Shown: positions 8,743-17,193, counted from the first letter of the stretch. The stretch: 44,568 nt of DNA from a candidate division WS1 bacterium (GCA_012522765.1 JAAYJW010000276.1:1-44568), one strand, 5' to 3'. Notes: generated by a model not told the origin, from the letters alone. A program made the numbers and translations.

Positions 8743-10656
8743 CTACCCTGGCGTCTCCGGGTTCTGAGGCACCGGGATAGTCTCCTGGAATACCATCTGT
8801 CCCCCGTGGTGTACTTCAATCGTGACGGTGCCCTGCGCTATCACCCGCAGGACCTTGCGCTCCCCCGGCTGCATCGGCCCTACCTCCTCGCGGAGCGTAG
8901 CGCCACTCTCGTCTCGCCACTGTACGCGGACCTGCTGATCGTCGGCCTCGCCCTGCGCCATCACGGCAACCTCGAAGCGCCGCACATTGGGCTGCTCAGG
9001 CCGATAGCCCGCGTCGAGATCCACCTCAACGCGTGGCGCCACCACTGCCGGCCCACCATTTGCCCCATCATCTTCGACAGTCCCACCGGGTTCGGGTTGC
9101 GCGGAATCATCGGGCTCCTCCTCCGGCTCCTCCTCAGGCGCCTCCTCCTCCGGCCCCTTCGACACAGATACGTCGATCGGTGTGCCCTTCTCCACTACCG
9201 AACCGGGGCGCGGCTCCTGCTCAAAGACGATGCCGGCAGGCTCGGTCGCGTGGAAGAACTCCTTGACTTCGCCCAGGGTCAGCCCCGCGGCCTCGAGCAG
9301 AGATGTGGCGCGATCGAGACGAGTGCCTGTGACCGCGACAACCGACACCGTCTGCCTCCCGAGGTTCATGACGAGGTCGATCTTCGAGCCGGCCTGCACC
9401 ATCTGCCCCGGCACCGGCCGTTGTTCGATCACACGCCCCTCTGGCTGCGTGTCATCGTACTCGTTGGTGATATCTCCCACCACGAGGCCGCGCTCCTCGA
9501 TGTCGCGCCGGGCCTCGATCTGCGTGAGGCCGCGGACATTGGGGACTTCCGCCATGGTCGGAGCCGCGTGCGGGTAGAATGCCGCCCTCGCCAGCCAGAC
9601 CACGCCGACGATCACCAGCAGCGCCAGCAGCCCGACGCCGATCCCCGCGAGGGCCGCCGCGGCCGGACTCTGCTCAGGCTCCTCGCGACGCTGCACGGGT
9701 CGCGACGGCGCCTGCGGAGGCTCCTGGTACTGCGGCTGAGATACAGGCGGCGGGGTAGCCGCATAGGGCTGGCTGCTCCGTGGCAGTGCCATGGTGGCGT
9801 CCGGTGTCGGCTGCATGACGCCGGTCTGATCGAGGTCCATGCCGCGCTCAAGCTTACGTATGTCGGCGAGCATCTCATCGGCTGAGCGGTAGCGCCGCTG
9901 CGGGTCGCGCGACATGGCCTTCATGATGACATACTCAGCAGCCGGAGGGACCTCCGGGTTGACCGACCGCGGTGAAGGCGGCGTCTCGCGCAGGTGCTGC
10001 GCGGCGATGTCGGCAGCGCTTTCCCCATCGAAGGGCAGCCTGCCTGTGATGGCCTCATAGAGTGTGACACCGAGCGAGTAGATGTCCGACAGGGGCCCTG
10101 CTGGAGCCCCCTGCGCCTGCTCGGGCGAGATGTAGTGTGCCGACCCGAGGACCTTGCCATCTTCGGTCAGCCCCGCCTCACCGGCGGCGGCGGCGATGCC
10201 GAAGTCCGAGACCTTCGCGCGGCCATCATCGCTGAAGAGCACGTTCGCGGGCTTGACGTCCCGGTGGACGATCCCCTGCCGGTGGGCGTGCGCGAGGCCC
10301 TCACAGCACGCGATCCCGACCTCCGTGACCTTGTCGAGCGGCAACGGCGCGTAACGCTTGATGATCTCCTTGAGGTTGAGTTCAGGCAGGTACTCCATGA
10401 CGATGTAGTACCGACCCTGATCCACACCGGTGTCGTAGATCTGAACGATGTTGGGGTGGTTGAGCTTGGCGGCGGCGTGTGCCTCACGGCGGAAGCGTGC
10501 GACCACGTCCTCCTGCCCGCTGAGGGCCGGCCGGAGGATCTTGATCGCTACCCGCCGATCCAGCGTGGTATCGGTGCCACGATAGACGAGCGCCATGCCA
10601 CCCTCGCCTATCAGGTGGTCAACACGATATCTTCCGGCGACCAGGATACCCTCCAC
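8743..10656 (-). CDS. pknB: PASTA-domain Ser/Thr protein kinase (PknB/PrkC type)
   Basis: 637 residues. Eukaryotic-like kinase domain at ~9-270: Gly-rich loop GEGGMALVYRG, the ATP-binding Lys in VAIKIL, catalytic HRDVKPANVLF, DFG in KVSDFGIA and the P+1 region GSAHYISPEQAQG. A Pro/Gln-rich linker leads to one membrane helix (~343-362). Two extracellular PASTA repeats follow (VPNVRGLTQIEARRDIEERG and the next ~65 residues), then an acidic Glu/Pro hinge and a C-terminal beta domain unlike the usual PASTA-only tail. GTG start at 10656 with GAGGTG 9 nt upstream. It is the last core gene of an operon with pbpA, rodA, fhaB and fhaA. By family it senses peptidoglycan or lipid II and phosphorylates FHA proteins and cell-wall enzymes. 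No partner PP2C phosphatase is in the operon. Confidence 0.95.
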   Translation of the reverse strand: MEGILVAGRYRVDHLIGEGGMALVYRGTDTTLDRRVAIKILRPALSGQEDVVARFRREAHAAAKLNHPNIVQIYDTGVDQGRYYIVMEYLPELNLKEIIKRYAPLPLDKVTEVGIACCEGLAHAHRQGIVHRDVKPANVLFSDDGRAKVSDFGIAAAAGEAGLTEDGKVLGSAHYISPEQAQGAPAGPLSDIYSLGVTLYEAITGRLPFDGESAADIAAQHLRETPPSPRSVNPEVPPAAEYVIMKAMSRDPQRRYRSADEMLADIRKLERGMDLDQTGVMQPTPDATMALPRSSQPYAATPPPVSQPQYQEPPQAPSRPVQRREEPEQSPAAAALAGIGVGLLALLVIVGVVWLARAAFYPHAAPTMAEVPNVRGLTQIEARRDIEERGLVVGDITNEYDDTQPEGRVIEQRPVPGQMVQAGSKIDLVMNLGRQTVSVVAVTGTRLDRATSLLEAAGLTLGEVKEFFHATEPAGIVFEQEPRPGSVVEKGTPIDVSVSKGPEEEAPEEEPEEEPDDSAQPEPGGTVEDDGANGGPAVVAPRVEVDLDAGYRPEQPNVRRFEVAVMAQGEADDQQVRVQWRDESGATLREEVGPMQPGERKVLRVIAQGTVTIEVHHGGQMVFQETIPVPQNPETPG

Positions 10657-10676
10657 TGCTCTTTCACCTCGAGTTC

Positions 10677-12077
10677 TTAGCCGGCGCCCGAACGACTGAG
10701 CAGCAGCGCCATGACTTCTCTGACTATCGGCCCCGCGGTCTCTGCTCCCGCGCCGGCGTTCTCAACCACCGCGGTCACGACCACCTGCGGGTTGTCCGCA
10801 GGGGCGAAGGCAGTGAACCATGAGTGCGCCTGCCCGTGCGGGTTCTCCGCCGAACCGGTCTTGCCGGCGACCTTCAGCCGCCGGATCGAGGCCACCCCAC
10901 CTGTGCCCTCTTCCACGACATTGACCATCATCCCTGCCACGATCCGCGCAGTCTCCTCGCTCACCGCACGCCCCACTTCGTTCCTGCGCCCGGCGGCTAT
11001 GACCCGCCCCGAGGGCGACGCGATGCTCTTGACGAGGAACGGCTCGAGCGCCATGCCGCTGTTGGCGATGGCAAGCGTGGCGCGAGCAATCGCCAGCGGA
11101 GTGACAAGCGTCCTGCCCTGACCGAAGGCCGTCTCGGCGAGCAGAACCTGGCGGTTGGCGTCGGTGAACTCACCGATGGTCCCGGTTGACGATGGCATCG
11201 GGACTGCGGCCCGCTCCAGCAGGCGAAAGCGCTGAAGGTAGTCTGCCAGCTCATCCGCCGTGAAGTAGCGCCCCAATCTCGCGAAGGTCGTGTTGCAGGA
11301 CACCTGCAGCGCCTCATCCAGCGTTACCTCGCCATGAGCGCGCGGGCATGTGACCTTCGCGCCATCTATCTCGTAGGAGCCTGTGCAGTCGAAAGTCGTT
11401 TCGCGCTCGACGCGCTGAAGGTCGAGCGTCATGGCGGCCGTGAATATCTTCATCACTGACCCGGGCGGGTAGAGGCCCTGCAGCGCCCGGTTGTACTCCG
11501 GCTTGCCGGGGTCCTCCTGGAACATCTGGAAGTCCCACTCCGATTGCAGCACCAGAGCCGGGTCGTAGGTGGGAGCGCTTACCATCGCCAGTATCGCGCC
11601 GGTCCGGGCATCGAGCGCGACAACGGCGCCCGCTTCGCGGCGCATCAGCCGTGTGGCAAGCCGCTGCGCCTCAGCATCCACGGTGAGATGAATATCATTG
11701 CCCTGCAGCGGGCCCTCAATGAACTCCGCCCACGGGCTTTCGTGCTTGCCGATGCCAAGCCTGGCGCTGCGCAGGCCCCACTGCAGGCCGCTGCGGTTGT
11801 TGTAGCCGGTGAGATGGCTGGTCGCCTCTCCCGCCGGGTATGTCGCCTGCCATCCGTCCGGGCCCTCCTCGACCTCGAGGATCGCCTCGCCCTCGCTGTC
11901 GAAGATCGCCCCCGGCTGGATATTGTTGAGACGCTCCTGCGCCCTGCTGTTGTTCGGATGTGCACGCAGCTCGGGCCCCCGGATCACCTGCCACCATCCC
12001 AGCAGCAGGCACATCGCCGCAAAACCGACGGCGGGGATCATCGCTACGCGCTTGATGTTGCGCCCGAGTTCGTTCAA
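10677..12077 (-). CDS. pbpA: Class B penicillin-binding protein (PbpA/FtsI-like transpeptidase)
   Basis: 466 residues: one N-terminal membrane helix (~10-28), a short dimerisation region and a transpeptidase domain with all three active-site motifs. These are SVMK (SxxK nucleophile, in PPGSVMKIFTAAMTL), SCN (SxN) and KTGSAE (KTG box). The length matches the compact PbpA proteins encoded beside RodA in actinobacteria. The TTG start overlaps the rodA stop as TTGA, giving tight translational coupling, and pknB follows 20 nt downstream. It cross-links peptidoglycan strands in the periplasm made by its SEDS partner RodA. It could also be called PBP2 or FtsI; the operon favours PbpA. Confidence 0.93.
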   Translation of the reverse strand: MNELGRNIKRVAMIPAVGFAAMCLLLGWWQVIRGPELRAHPNNSRAQERLNNIQPGAIFDSEGEAILEVEEGPDGWQATYPAGEATSHLTGYNNRSGLQWGLRSARLGIGKHESPWAEFIEGPLQGNDIHLTVDAEAQRLATRLMRREAGAVVALDARTGAILAMVSAPTYDPALVLQSEWDFQMFQEDPGKPEYNRALQGLYPPGSVMKIFTAAMTLDLQRVERETTFDCTGSYEIDGAKVTCPRAHGEVTLDEALQVSCNTTFARLGRYFTADELADYLQRFRLLERAAVPMPSSTGTIGEFTDANRQVLLAETAFGQGRTLVTPLAIARATLAIANSGMALEPFLVKSIASPSGRVIAAGRRNEVGRAVSEETARIVAGMMVNVVEEGTGGVASIRRLKVAGKTGSAENPHGQAHSWFTAFAPADNPQVVVTAVVENAGAGAETAGPIVREVMALLLSRSGAG

Positions 12078-13363
12078 CTGAGCTCACCGCCGCGCAGATG
12101 CGGCGTGCAATCGCGCGCCACTGCCATCAGCAGCGCAAGGGCGATGAAGTTCACGATCACGGAGGTGCCTCCGTAGCTGACGAAGGGGAGGGTTATCCCC
12201 GTCAGCGGGATCAGCTTGATCACGCCACCGACGATGACAAGCGCCTGCAGGGAGAACACGATCGCGAGAGCCGACGCGAGCAGGGCGCCGAAGCGGTCGG
12301 TCGCTCGCCAGGCGATGGAGAAGGAGCGATGCGCGGCGAGTGCGAAGAGCAGCAGGATCGCCGTCGCTCCGAAGAGCCCCATCTGCTGAGCGGCAACCGC
12401 GAAGATCAGGTCGGTGCTGGCGGCCGGGATAGTCGCGCCGCCCGCGGTCGCGAAGCCGGTGCCCATCAGCCCGCCCTCCGCCAGCGCGAAGAGCCCCTGC
12501 AGTATCTGATAGCCGCGGCCGAGCGGCTCGCCCCACGGGTTCAGCCACATGTCAATGCGTGTCGCCACATGGGGGAAGAACGAGTATGCCGCGAATGCGC
12601 CGCCCGCGAAGAGGACGAATGCGATAAGAGCGTATGCCTTCCGGCCCGTGGCGAGATATGTCATCGCCACGAAGAGGCCGAAGAAAAGCACGGCGGCGCC
12701 GAGATCACGCTGGCCGACGAAGATCGCGAGAGAGAAGATGACCATCAGCAGCAGCGGCGCGATGTGCCGCAGTTTGGGCATCTGAAAGCCCGCCACGCGC
12801 CGCGTGTCCTCGCGCAGAAGGTCCCACCGCTCGGCGACGTAGCCCGCCAGGAATATGCACATGAGCACCTTTACAAGCTCCGACGGCTGAAATGAGAGCA
12901 GCCCGCCTACATCCAGCCACAGGCGCGCGCCACCATGCTCCACGCCGAAGACCAGCGTCAGCCCGACGAGGATCAGTGCGGCCAGCCCGCTGGTGTACTT
13001 CAGCCGCGCCAGATCACGGACATCCTCGATGAGGTAGTAGGCGGCCACCATCAGCCCCGAGCCGGTGAGCATCCAGATCAGTTGGCGCGAGGCCAGGCGC
13101 GGATCAAGCTGCCACAGCAGCAGAAAGCCGATACCAGACAGCAGTGCGAAGATCGGTAGCAGCCAGCGATCGCGGCGGGGGTCGGCGAGGTCGAGCATCA
13201 TTGCCGCCGCGATGAATGCCCCCACCACCGCCAGCGGACGCGCCGCCTGCAGCACCGAGATGCCCATCCCGAGGCACACGAGCACCCCGCCCGCGCCGAT
13301 GATCAGCGCGACGAAGAGCAGCAGCACAAGCTCGGTGCGGCGACGGTCGGGTATTGCGGTCAC
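12074..13363 (-). CDS. rodA: SEDS peptidoglycan glycosyltransferase (RodA/FtsW family)
   Basis: 429 residues with about ten membrane helices. The SEDS signature LPFVSYGGTSVIVNFIALAL lies near the C-terminus, and NPWGEPLGRGYQILQGLFAL in the large extracytoplasmic loop matches the family. It polymerises lipid II into glycan strands in partnership with a class B PBP, here the overlapping pbpA. GTG start at 13363; the ribosome-binding site is weak and the start follows fhaB by 47 nt. FtsW and RodA cannot be separated firmly by eye. The fhaA-fhaB-rodA-pbpA-pknB order argues for RodA. Confidence 0.93.
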   Translation of the reverse strand: MTAIPDRRRTELVLLLFVALIIGAGGVLVCLGMGISVLQAARPLAVVGAFIAAAMMLDLADPRRDRWLLPIFALLSGIGFLLLWQLDPRLASRQLIWMLTGSGLMVAAYYLIEDVRDLARLKYTSGLAALILVGLTLVFGVEHGGARLWLDVGGLLSFQPSELVKVLMCIFLAGYVAERWDLLREDTRRVAGFQMPKLRHIAPLLLMVIFSLAIFVGQRDLGAAVLFFGLFVAMTYLATGRKAYALIAFVLFAGGAFAAYSFFPHVATRIDMWLNPWGEPLGRGYQILQGLFALAEGGLMGTGFATAGGATIPAASTDLIFAVAAQQMGLFGATAILLLFALAAHRSFSIAWRATDRFGALLASALAIVFSLQALVIVGGVIKLIPLTGITLPFVSYGGTSVIVNFIALALLMAVARDCTPHLRGGELS

Positions 13364-13410
13364 CTCATGAAGATTGAGCGGTCATGCGGCGGCGGCGGGC
13401 GACGGCGGCT

Positions 13411-14175
13411 TCAGCCGGCCCGGTACTCAAACACTGTGTTGCCCAACGCGATCCTATCGCCGCTCTTCAGTTCGACCTCGGCCTCCACGCGCTCGCCGTT
13501 GACGAACGTGCCGTTGGTGCTGCCGCGGTCCATCAACATCCGCCGGCCATCGCGCAGGCAGATGAGCGCGTGGCGGCTGGAGACGAAGCGATCGGCCAGT
13601 GGCAGGGAATTCTCATCGCTGCGGCCCAGTGTCACGGCAGCGCTGAGCGGCAACTCCTGCCCGGGCTGCCGAGAGGCGTCCTCACTCTCCAGCACGCGCA
13701 GGTGTGGCGCTGCAGGCTGCACAGCTTCAGCCGCCGGCCGCGGCTCGGGTTCAGGCTCCGGCAGCGGCTCGGGCTCGGCTGCTGGCTGCGGTTCCGGCGC
13801 CGCCGCAGGTTGCTTCTCACGCAGCAGATCAACCACCGGCTGATGGAGCGGCGCTGGTGGTGCTGCCGGTTCGGGCTCAGGCTCAGGGACCGTCTCCACG
13901 AGAGGTGCCTGTACGGGTGGGACGACAGGCGGCTGCTCCTGCCGCACCGGCGCGGAAGCAGGTGGCTGCGGTCGCGGTCGAACAGGCGGCCGCGCCGAAG
14001 CAGCGGCGAGCCGGCCGTTCGCACGCCCGCGCCCTGCAATCACTTCATCTACACCGGTGCGAGCAGAATCCGCCGCGAGTTGCTTGATGATGCCCCTGAA
14101 GACCATCAGCACAAAGACGTAGAGCGCGGCGAGCATCAAATACTTGCCGATGGTCAGGACTATGCTCAGATCCAA
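13411..14175 (-). CDS. fhaB: Membrane-anchored FHA-domain protein (FhaB-like)
   Basis: 254 residues. One N-terminal membrane helix (~6-29) is followed by a long Pro/Glu/Ala-rich linker (~55-150). A C-terminal FHA phosphothreonine-binding domain (~160-254) carries the canonical GRSDENSLPLADRFVSSRHA and RGSTNGTFVNGERV motifs. TTG start at 14175 with GGAGGTG 5 nt upstream. In mycobacteria FhaB (FipA) is a PknA/B substrate that links kinase signalling to growth and division; this gene holds the same place. The linker is much longer and more Pro-rich than in short actinobacterial FhaB. Confidence 0.88.
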   Translation of the reverse strand: MDLSIVLTIGKYLMLAALYVFVLMVFRGIIKQLAADSARTGVDEVIAGRGRANGRLAAASARPPVRPRPQPPASAPVRQEQPPVVPPVQAPLVETVPEPEPEPAAPPAPLHQPVVDLLREKQPAAAPEPQPAAEPEPLPEPEPEPRPAAEAVQPAAPHLRVLESEDASRQPGQELPLSAAVTLGRSDENSLPLADRFVSSRHALICLRDGRRMLMDRGSTNGTFVNGERVEAEVELKSGDRIALGNTVFEYRAG

Positions 14176-14247
14176 CAGAACACCTCCAGCGCTCCGGTAC
14201 CCGAAGCCTGTGCAACGACCCTATGCGCACCCGACGCGCCATTCATC

Positions 14248-14910
14248 CTAATCCGGCCTCCGGAAGCGCATCTGCACCAGGCCGACCTCGATGAGGTCGC
14301 CGTCGAGGAGAAAGGCCTCCTCGACCTCAGTGGTGTTGAGGAAAGTCCCGTTACTGCTGCCGAGATCGCGCAGCAGGTAGCCGCGGTAGCTCCACTGTAT
14401 CTCGGCATGCCGCCGCGATACCGCCGGTTCAGCCAGCACGATCTCACAGTCCGGGTCGCGACCGATGACCGCATGGGCGTATACGACGAAGCTCTCATGC
14501 CCCGCCTGCCCCGCGACCACCTGCAGTTGCGCACCCGGAGCCTGTTCGTCCAGCGTGTGCTCGATTGCCAGGCGGCCGTCGCGGCCACCGCCTTCGATCT
14601 GCACCGTCACTCCGCCGCCGTAGGCCCAGCCTTCCTCGTCGGCGTATAGCTCCAGGTGGCGAGCGATCTGTCTGGCCACCTCGTCCACCACATCGCCCAT
14701 GTGCGAGAGGTCCCGATCTCCGAGCCTCACGATGAACCGGTTCGGCACGTAGGGGACGTCCATCCCCAGCAGGCGCCCCTCTGTCATTTCGTTCTGCAGG
14801 CGGCGCGCGATCTCCATCGGGTGGATAGCGCCGCCGTCGACGCGTGCAAGCCCCCCGTCAATCGCGGATGACAGTGCATTCTCCAGACGACTGAGGAAAG
14901 ACAGCTTCAT
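14248..14910 (-). CDS. fhaA: DUF3662 plus FHA-domain protein (FhaA-like)
   Basis: 220 residues. The N-terminal DUF3662 domain (~1-125) begins MKLSFLSRLENALSSAIDGG and contains IHPMEIARRLQNEM. The C-terminal FHA domain (~130-220) has IGRDPDCEIVLAEPAVSRRH and LRDLGSSNGTFLNTTEVE. The long linker of mycobacterial FhaA is absent, so it is a compact version. It is the first gene of the minus-strand cell-wall operon. GGAGG lies about 5 nt before the ATG, and a perfect TATAAT sits only 14 nt upstream of it. FhaA binds phosphorylated partners such as MviN/MurJ in mycobacteria; the same role here is inference. Confidence 0.9.
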   Translation of the reverse strand: MKLSFLSRLENALSSAIDGGLARVDGGAIHPMEIARRLQNEMTEGRLLGMDVPYVPNRFIVRLGDRDLSHMGDVVDEVARQIARHLELYADEEGWAYGGGVTVQIEGGGRDGRLAIEHTLDEQAPGAQLQVVAGQAGHESFVVYAHAVIGRDPDCEIVLAEPAVSRRHAEIQWSYRGYLLRDLGSSNGTFLNTTEVEEAFLLDGDLIEVGLVQMRFRRPD

Positions 14911-14924
14911 CGCCTCCAGCGCCG

Positions 14925-14954
14925 ATTATAACACGCATATCACCGCAGCGCCAA
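14925..14954 (-). promoter_or_regulatory. Promoter of the fhaA-pknB operon
   Basis: On the minus strand: TTGGCG (14954-14949), an 18-nt spacer and a perfect TATAAT (14930-14925). Transcription would start near 14918, leaving a leader of roughly 8 nt that still contains the GGAGG ribosome-binding site before ATG 14910. Confidence 0.55.
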
Positions 14955-14972
14955 TGCCACGGAGCAGCGACA

Positions 14973-14992
14973 GAGGCCGCCGTGGCGGCCTC
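14973..14992 (-). terminator. Hairpin just after the aspartate decarboxylase-like gene
   Basis: Palindrome GAGGCCGC / GCGGCCTC with a 4-nt loop, starting one base past the stop at 14994. There is no U-tract on the minus strand, so it may be a weak terminator that insulates the fhaA promoter downstream. Confidence 0.4.
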
Positions 14993-14993
14993 C

Positions 14994-16589
14994 TCAGTTG
15001 CCGCGCGCGACGGTCACAACCGCCTCGACCACACGCCGCCCCAGTTCGCGGGCGCCTGTGGCGTCGATCGAGGGGAAGCAGGCGCGGGCGGACCACTCTC
15101 CGGCGCCGAAGGCCTCGCCGGGCGTGAGAATGACTTTCCAGCGTTCTGCCAGAGCAGCCAGCAGATCCCACAGCTCATGACGCCGCAGCGCCACCTCAAG
15201 TTCCGGCCCGCCATGCGCCCGCGCGACCTCGCGCAGGTCTATGACGGTGCTGTAACGGCTACTCGGCCCACTGACCCAGCCCGGTTCGGGCAGCCCCAGC
15301 CCCTCGTACAGCGCCGCAACACGCTCCCGAAGCTCTCCGCGCACCCAGCCGAAGTAGCGCGCGCTCTGCGGATCGATGACGTCATACGCCGCGCAGAGGC
15401 ATGCCAGCACCTGCAGCGGCGTAGAGAGCCCGCTCATGTGCGTGAAGCTCACGCCGCGGCTGTCGGCGATGACGCGCTCGGCCAGCGGCATCTCCGCGGG
15501 CTCCATCGCGCGGCGGCAGTAGCGGTCGTCGGCGTTCTCGCGATCCTCAGCGGCAAGACCGGCCAGCGCCTGCTGCGCGGCGCCCTCGGGGTGGATGAGG
15601 ACGGTGCCGATGCGCATCCCCGCGAGGCCAAAATCTTTCGATACGCTGTAGATGCCGATGGTATTGTGCGGCAGGCGCCCGATCTCGGTCTCCCCCGGCT
15701 CGTCAAGGAACTGCGCGTAGACATAGTCGGAGACAATCGGCAGTCGCGGATTTGCCGCCACCGCGCGCTCGAGGGCATCGAGGCTGCCGGCGTCCGTCGG
15801 CACCGGCACGGGATTGCCCGGCGAGACTGTGATCGCGAGAGTGATGGCCGGGTCATCAAGCTTGCGCAGTTCCTCCGGTGACGCCGCCCAGCCGGTCGCG
15901 GGATCGCGGTAGATCGGCACCACCTCACAGCCAAGCTGGCACTCGACGAGGTCGCGCAGCGGCTCGTAGGTGGGCCACCACATCGCCACTCGATCCCCGG
16001 GCTTGACGAGACCATTTCGGCCGAGCGTGGAGGCGACCATGGCGATGCCGGTCGTGGCGCCCTCGCAGCCGATGACCTGGAATTGCGCCGCCAGATCCGC
16101 ATCACCCATAAAGAGCAGCGGGGCGAGGTAGCGCGTAACGATCGGCTGAACGAAGTCGAGAGTCGGCGGTGTCGCGTATGCGCGGCCCGCGACTGCCTCG
16201 GTGAATTGATACACGATTCGGTCGCGGGAGCGCTCCGGAAATACCTCATCGGCCAGCCAGTTCCAGACCTCGGCGAGCAACTCGCAGCCATCGCGAAGAC
16301 CAGGATCTGCTGCGGCGATGCGCTCGGCAAACTGCGCGAACTGCTCGGCGTGAGGCGCGGCGGGGTCGAGCGTTAGCGCCACCTCGCCATCATCGGGCGG
16401 AGCGGCGGGCGCCGCGGCAGCGTAGAGCCCCAGAACATGCCACGCGTTCAGGACGCGCCGAAGCTGCCAGTTCGCCGCACCGCGCGATGCATCAAGCAGT
16501 TGGAGATCATCACGCTGCGACCGTGCGGCGTGCTCGAGCAGCACGTCCCGCAGAAGGAACGGGCTCTTGGTGGAAACCTGCGACTGCAC
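14994..16589 (-). CDS. Aspartate 4-decarboxylase-like PLP enzyme (AsdA family, aminotransferase fold I)
   Basis: 531 residues, the usual length of bifunctional aspartate 4-decarboxylase/aspartate aminotransferase and longer than ordinary ~400-residue aminotransferases. Matching features are an N-terminal FLLRDVLLEHAARS and ASRGAANW segment (AsdA: GRGNPNW), FVQPIVTRYL, a cofactor-phosphate region GCEGATTGIAMVASTL, and the PLP-Lys motif YSVSKDFGLAGMRIG. The NPSNPP-type segment is changed to SPGNPVPVP, so substrate or activity may differ. GTG 16589 has GGAGGAG 6 nt upstream; an in-frame ATG at 16646 lacks a site. By family the reaction is L-aspartate to L-alanine plus CO2. It stands alone, between a tmRNA gene and the cell-wall operon. 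A plain class I/II aminotransferase is the alternative. Confidence 0.7.
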   Translation of the reverse strand: MQSQVSTKSPFLLRDVLLEHAARSQRDDLQLLDASRGAANWQLRRVLNAWHVLGLYAAAAPAAPPDDGEVALTLDPAAPHAEQFAQFAERIAAADPGLRDGCELLAEVWNWLADEVFPERSRDRIVYQFTEAVAGRAYATPPTLDFVQPIVTRYLAPLLFMGDADLAAQFQVIGCEGATTGIAMVASTLGRNGLVKPGDRVAMWWPTYEPLRDLVECQLGCEVVPIYRDPATGWAASPEELRKLDDPAITLAITVSPGNPVPVPTDAGSLDALERAVAANPRLPIVSDYVYAQFLDEPGETEIGRLPHNTIGIYSVSKDFGLAGMRIGTVLIHPEGAAQQALAGLAAEDRENADDRYCRRAMEPAEMPLAERVIADSRGVSFTHMSGLSTPLQVLACLCAAYDVIDPQSARYFGWVRGELRERVAALYEGLGLPEPGWVSGPSSRYSTVIDLREVARAHGGPELEVALRRHELWDLLAALAERWKVILTPGEAFGAGEWSARACFPSIDATGARELGRRVVEAVVTVARGN

Positions 16590-16759
16590 GTGGCACTCCT
16601 CCGATGCGCGCAGTGGTGCGCGCCAGCATGCGGGTGGTAAAAACATAGTGTAACGCCCGCCATGCAGCGGGTCAACAGGGGCGGGAGTAGATGCGAACTT
16701 TAGACGGCATTCGCGCGTCTATTTCATTGAACAACGACGTCTGGCGGTCATGAGACAGG

Positions 16760-16788
16760 TTTACAGCGCCCTCCGGGCGTGATATACT
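16760..16788 (+). promoter_or_regulatory. ssrA promoter
   Basis: TTTACA (16760-16765), 17-nt spacer, TATACT (16783-16788). The predicted transcription start is near 16795, a few bases before the stem that encloses the tmRNA. Spacing and both boxes are close to the sigma70 consensus. Confidence 0.7.
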
Positions 16789-16799
16789 TCAAATGCGCA

Positions 16800-16813
16800 C
16801 ATTGACAAGTGGT
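16800..16813 (+). other. 5' arm of the tmRNA precursor flanking stem
   Basis: CATTGACAAGTGGT is the perfect reverse complement of 17158-17171. It adds 14 bp below the 7-bp acceptor stem in the primary transcript and would be removed by 5' processing. Confidence 0.8.
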
Positions 16814-17161
16814 GGGGGCGATCGGCATCGACGGATAGGCTGTGAGTCGGGGCTGCGAGCCGAGATCTCCGGTATCTCGTTAATCCCGGAACCCTAATAA
16901 CTGCCAACAACGAACTGGCACTCGCGGCTTAATTGCCGTGACGTCCGCCTGACTTCCCGCCGATCGGGTCAGGGCCGGGCGTAATTGGATCGGCCGAAGC
17001 GTGCGCCTTTGCTCGATTAGCGCACGGGGGTAGCAGAATCGAGCTCTCCGTAGTGGACCCCGCGCCCGGGGGCCGCCTCGGATAAGAAAGCGGGCGCTAC
17101 GCTCGTAGATGCTTCGGACACCCCTGTTCGGACGCGGGTTCAATTCCCGCCGCCTCCACCA
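16814..17161 (+). ncRNA. ssrA: Transfer-messenger RNA (tmRNA)
   Basis: One-piece tmRNA of 348 nt with encoded CCA. The 5' GGGGGCG pairs with CGCCTCC (17151-17157) as the acceptor stem. The T arm is GCGGG-TTCAATT-CCCGC (17134-17150), followed by ACCA. The tag reading frame is at 16903-16932: GCC AAC AAC GAA CTG GCA CTC GCG GCT TAA, giving ANNELALAA, with LAA as the usual protease-recognition end. GC-rich paired blocks after the tag fit the pseudoknots. It rescues stalled ribosomes with SmpB, which is not in this window. A good promoter lies just upstream. Oddly, the whole molecule is bracketed by a 14-bp perfect inverted repeat that would base-pair even the CCA end in the precursor. Confidence 0.96.
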
Positions 17162-17171
17162 CTTGTCAATG
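17158..17171 (+). other. 3' arm of the tmRNA precursor flanking stem (includes the CCA end)
   Basis: ACCACTTGTCAATG pairs perfectly with 16800-16813. The last four bases of the mature tmRNA are inside this helix, so the CCA end is sequestered until processing. Confidence 0.8.
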
Positions 17172-17193
17172 GCAAACAGGCACTATCCGCGAT

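Noticed and set aside
8806-9885. 359-codon plus-strand frame
   Set aside because: Antisense to the PASTA half of pknB; no domain, low-complexity Arg/Leu/His.
16880-17143. 87-codon minus-strand frame
   Set aside because: Lies wholly inside the tmRNA gene on the opposite strand.
16800-17171. Integration site (att) at the tmRNA gene
   Set aside because: The flanks are inverted, not direct, repeats and no integrase or island lies next to them.
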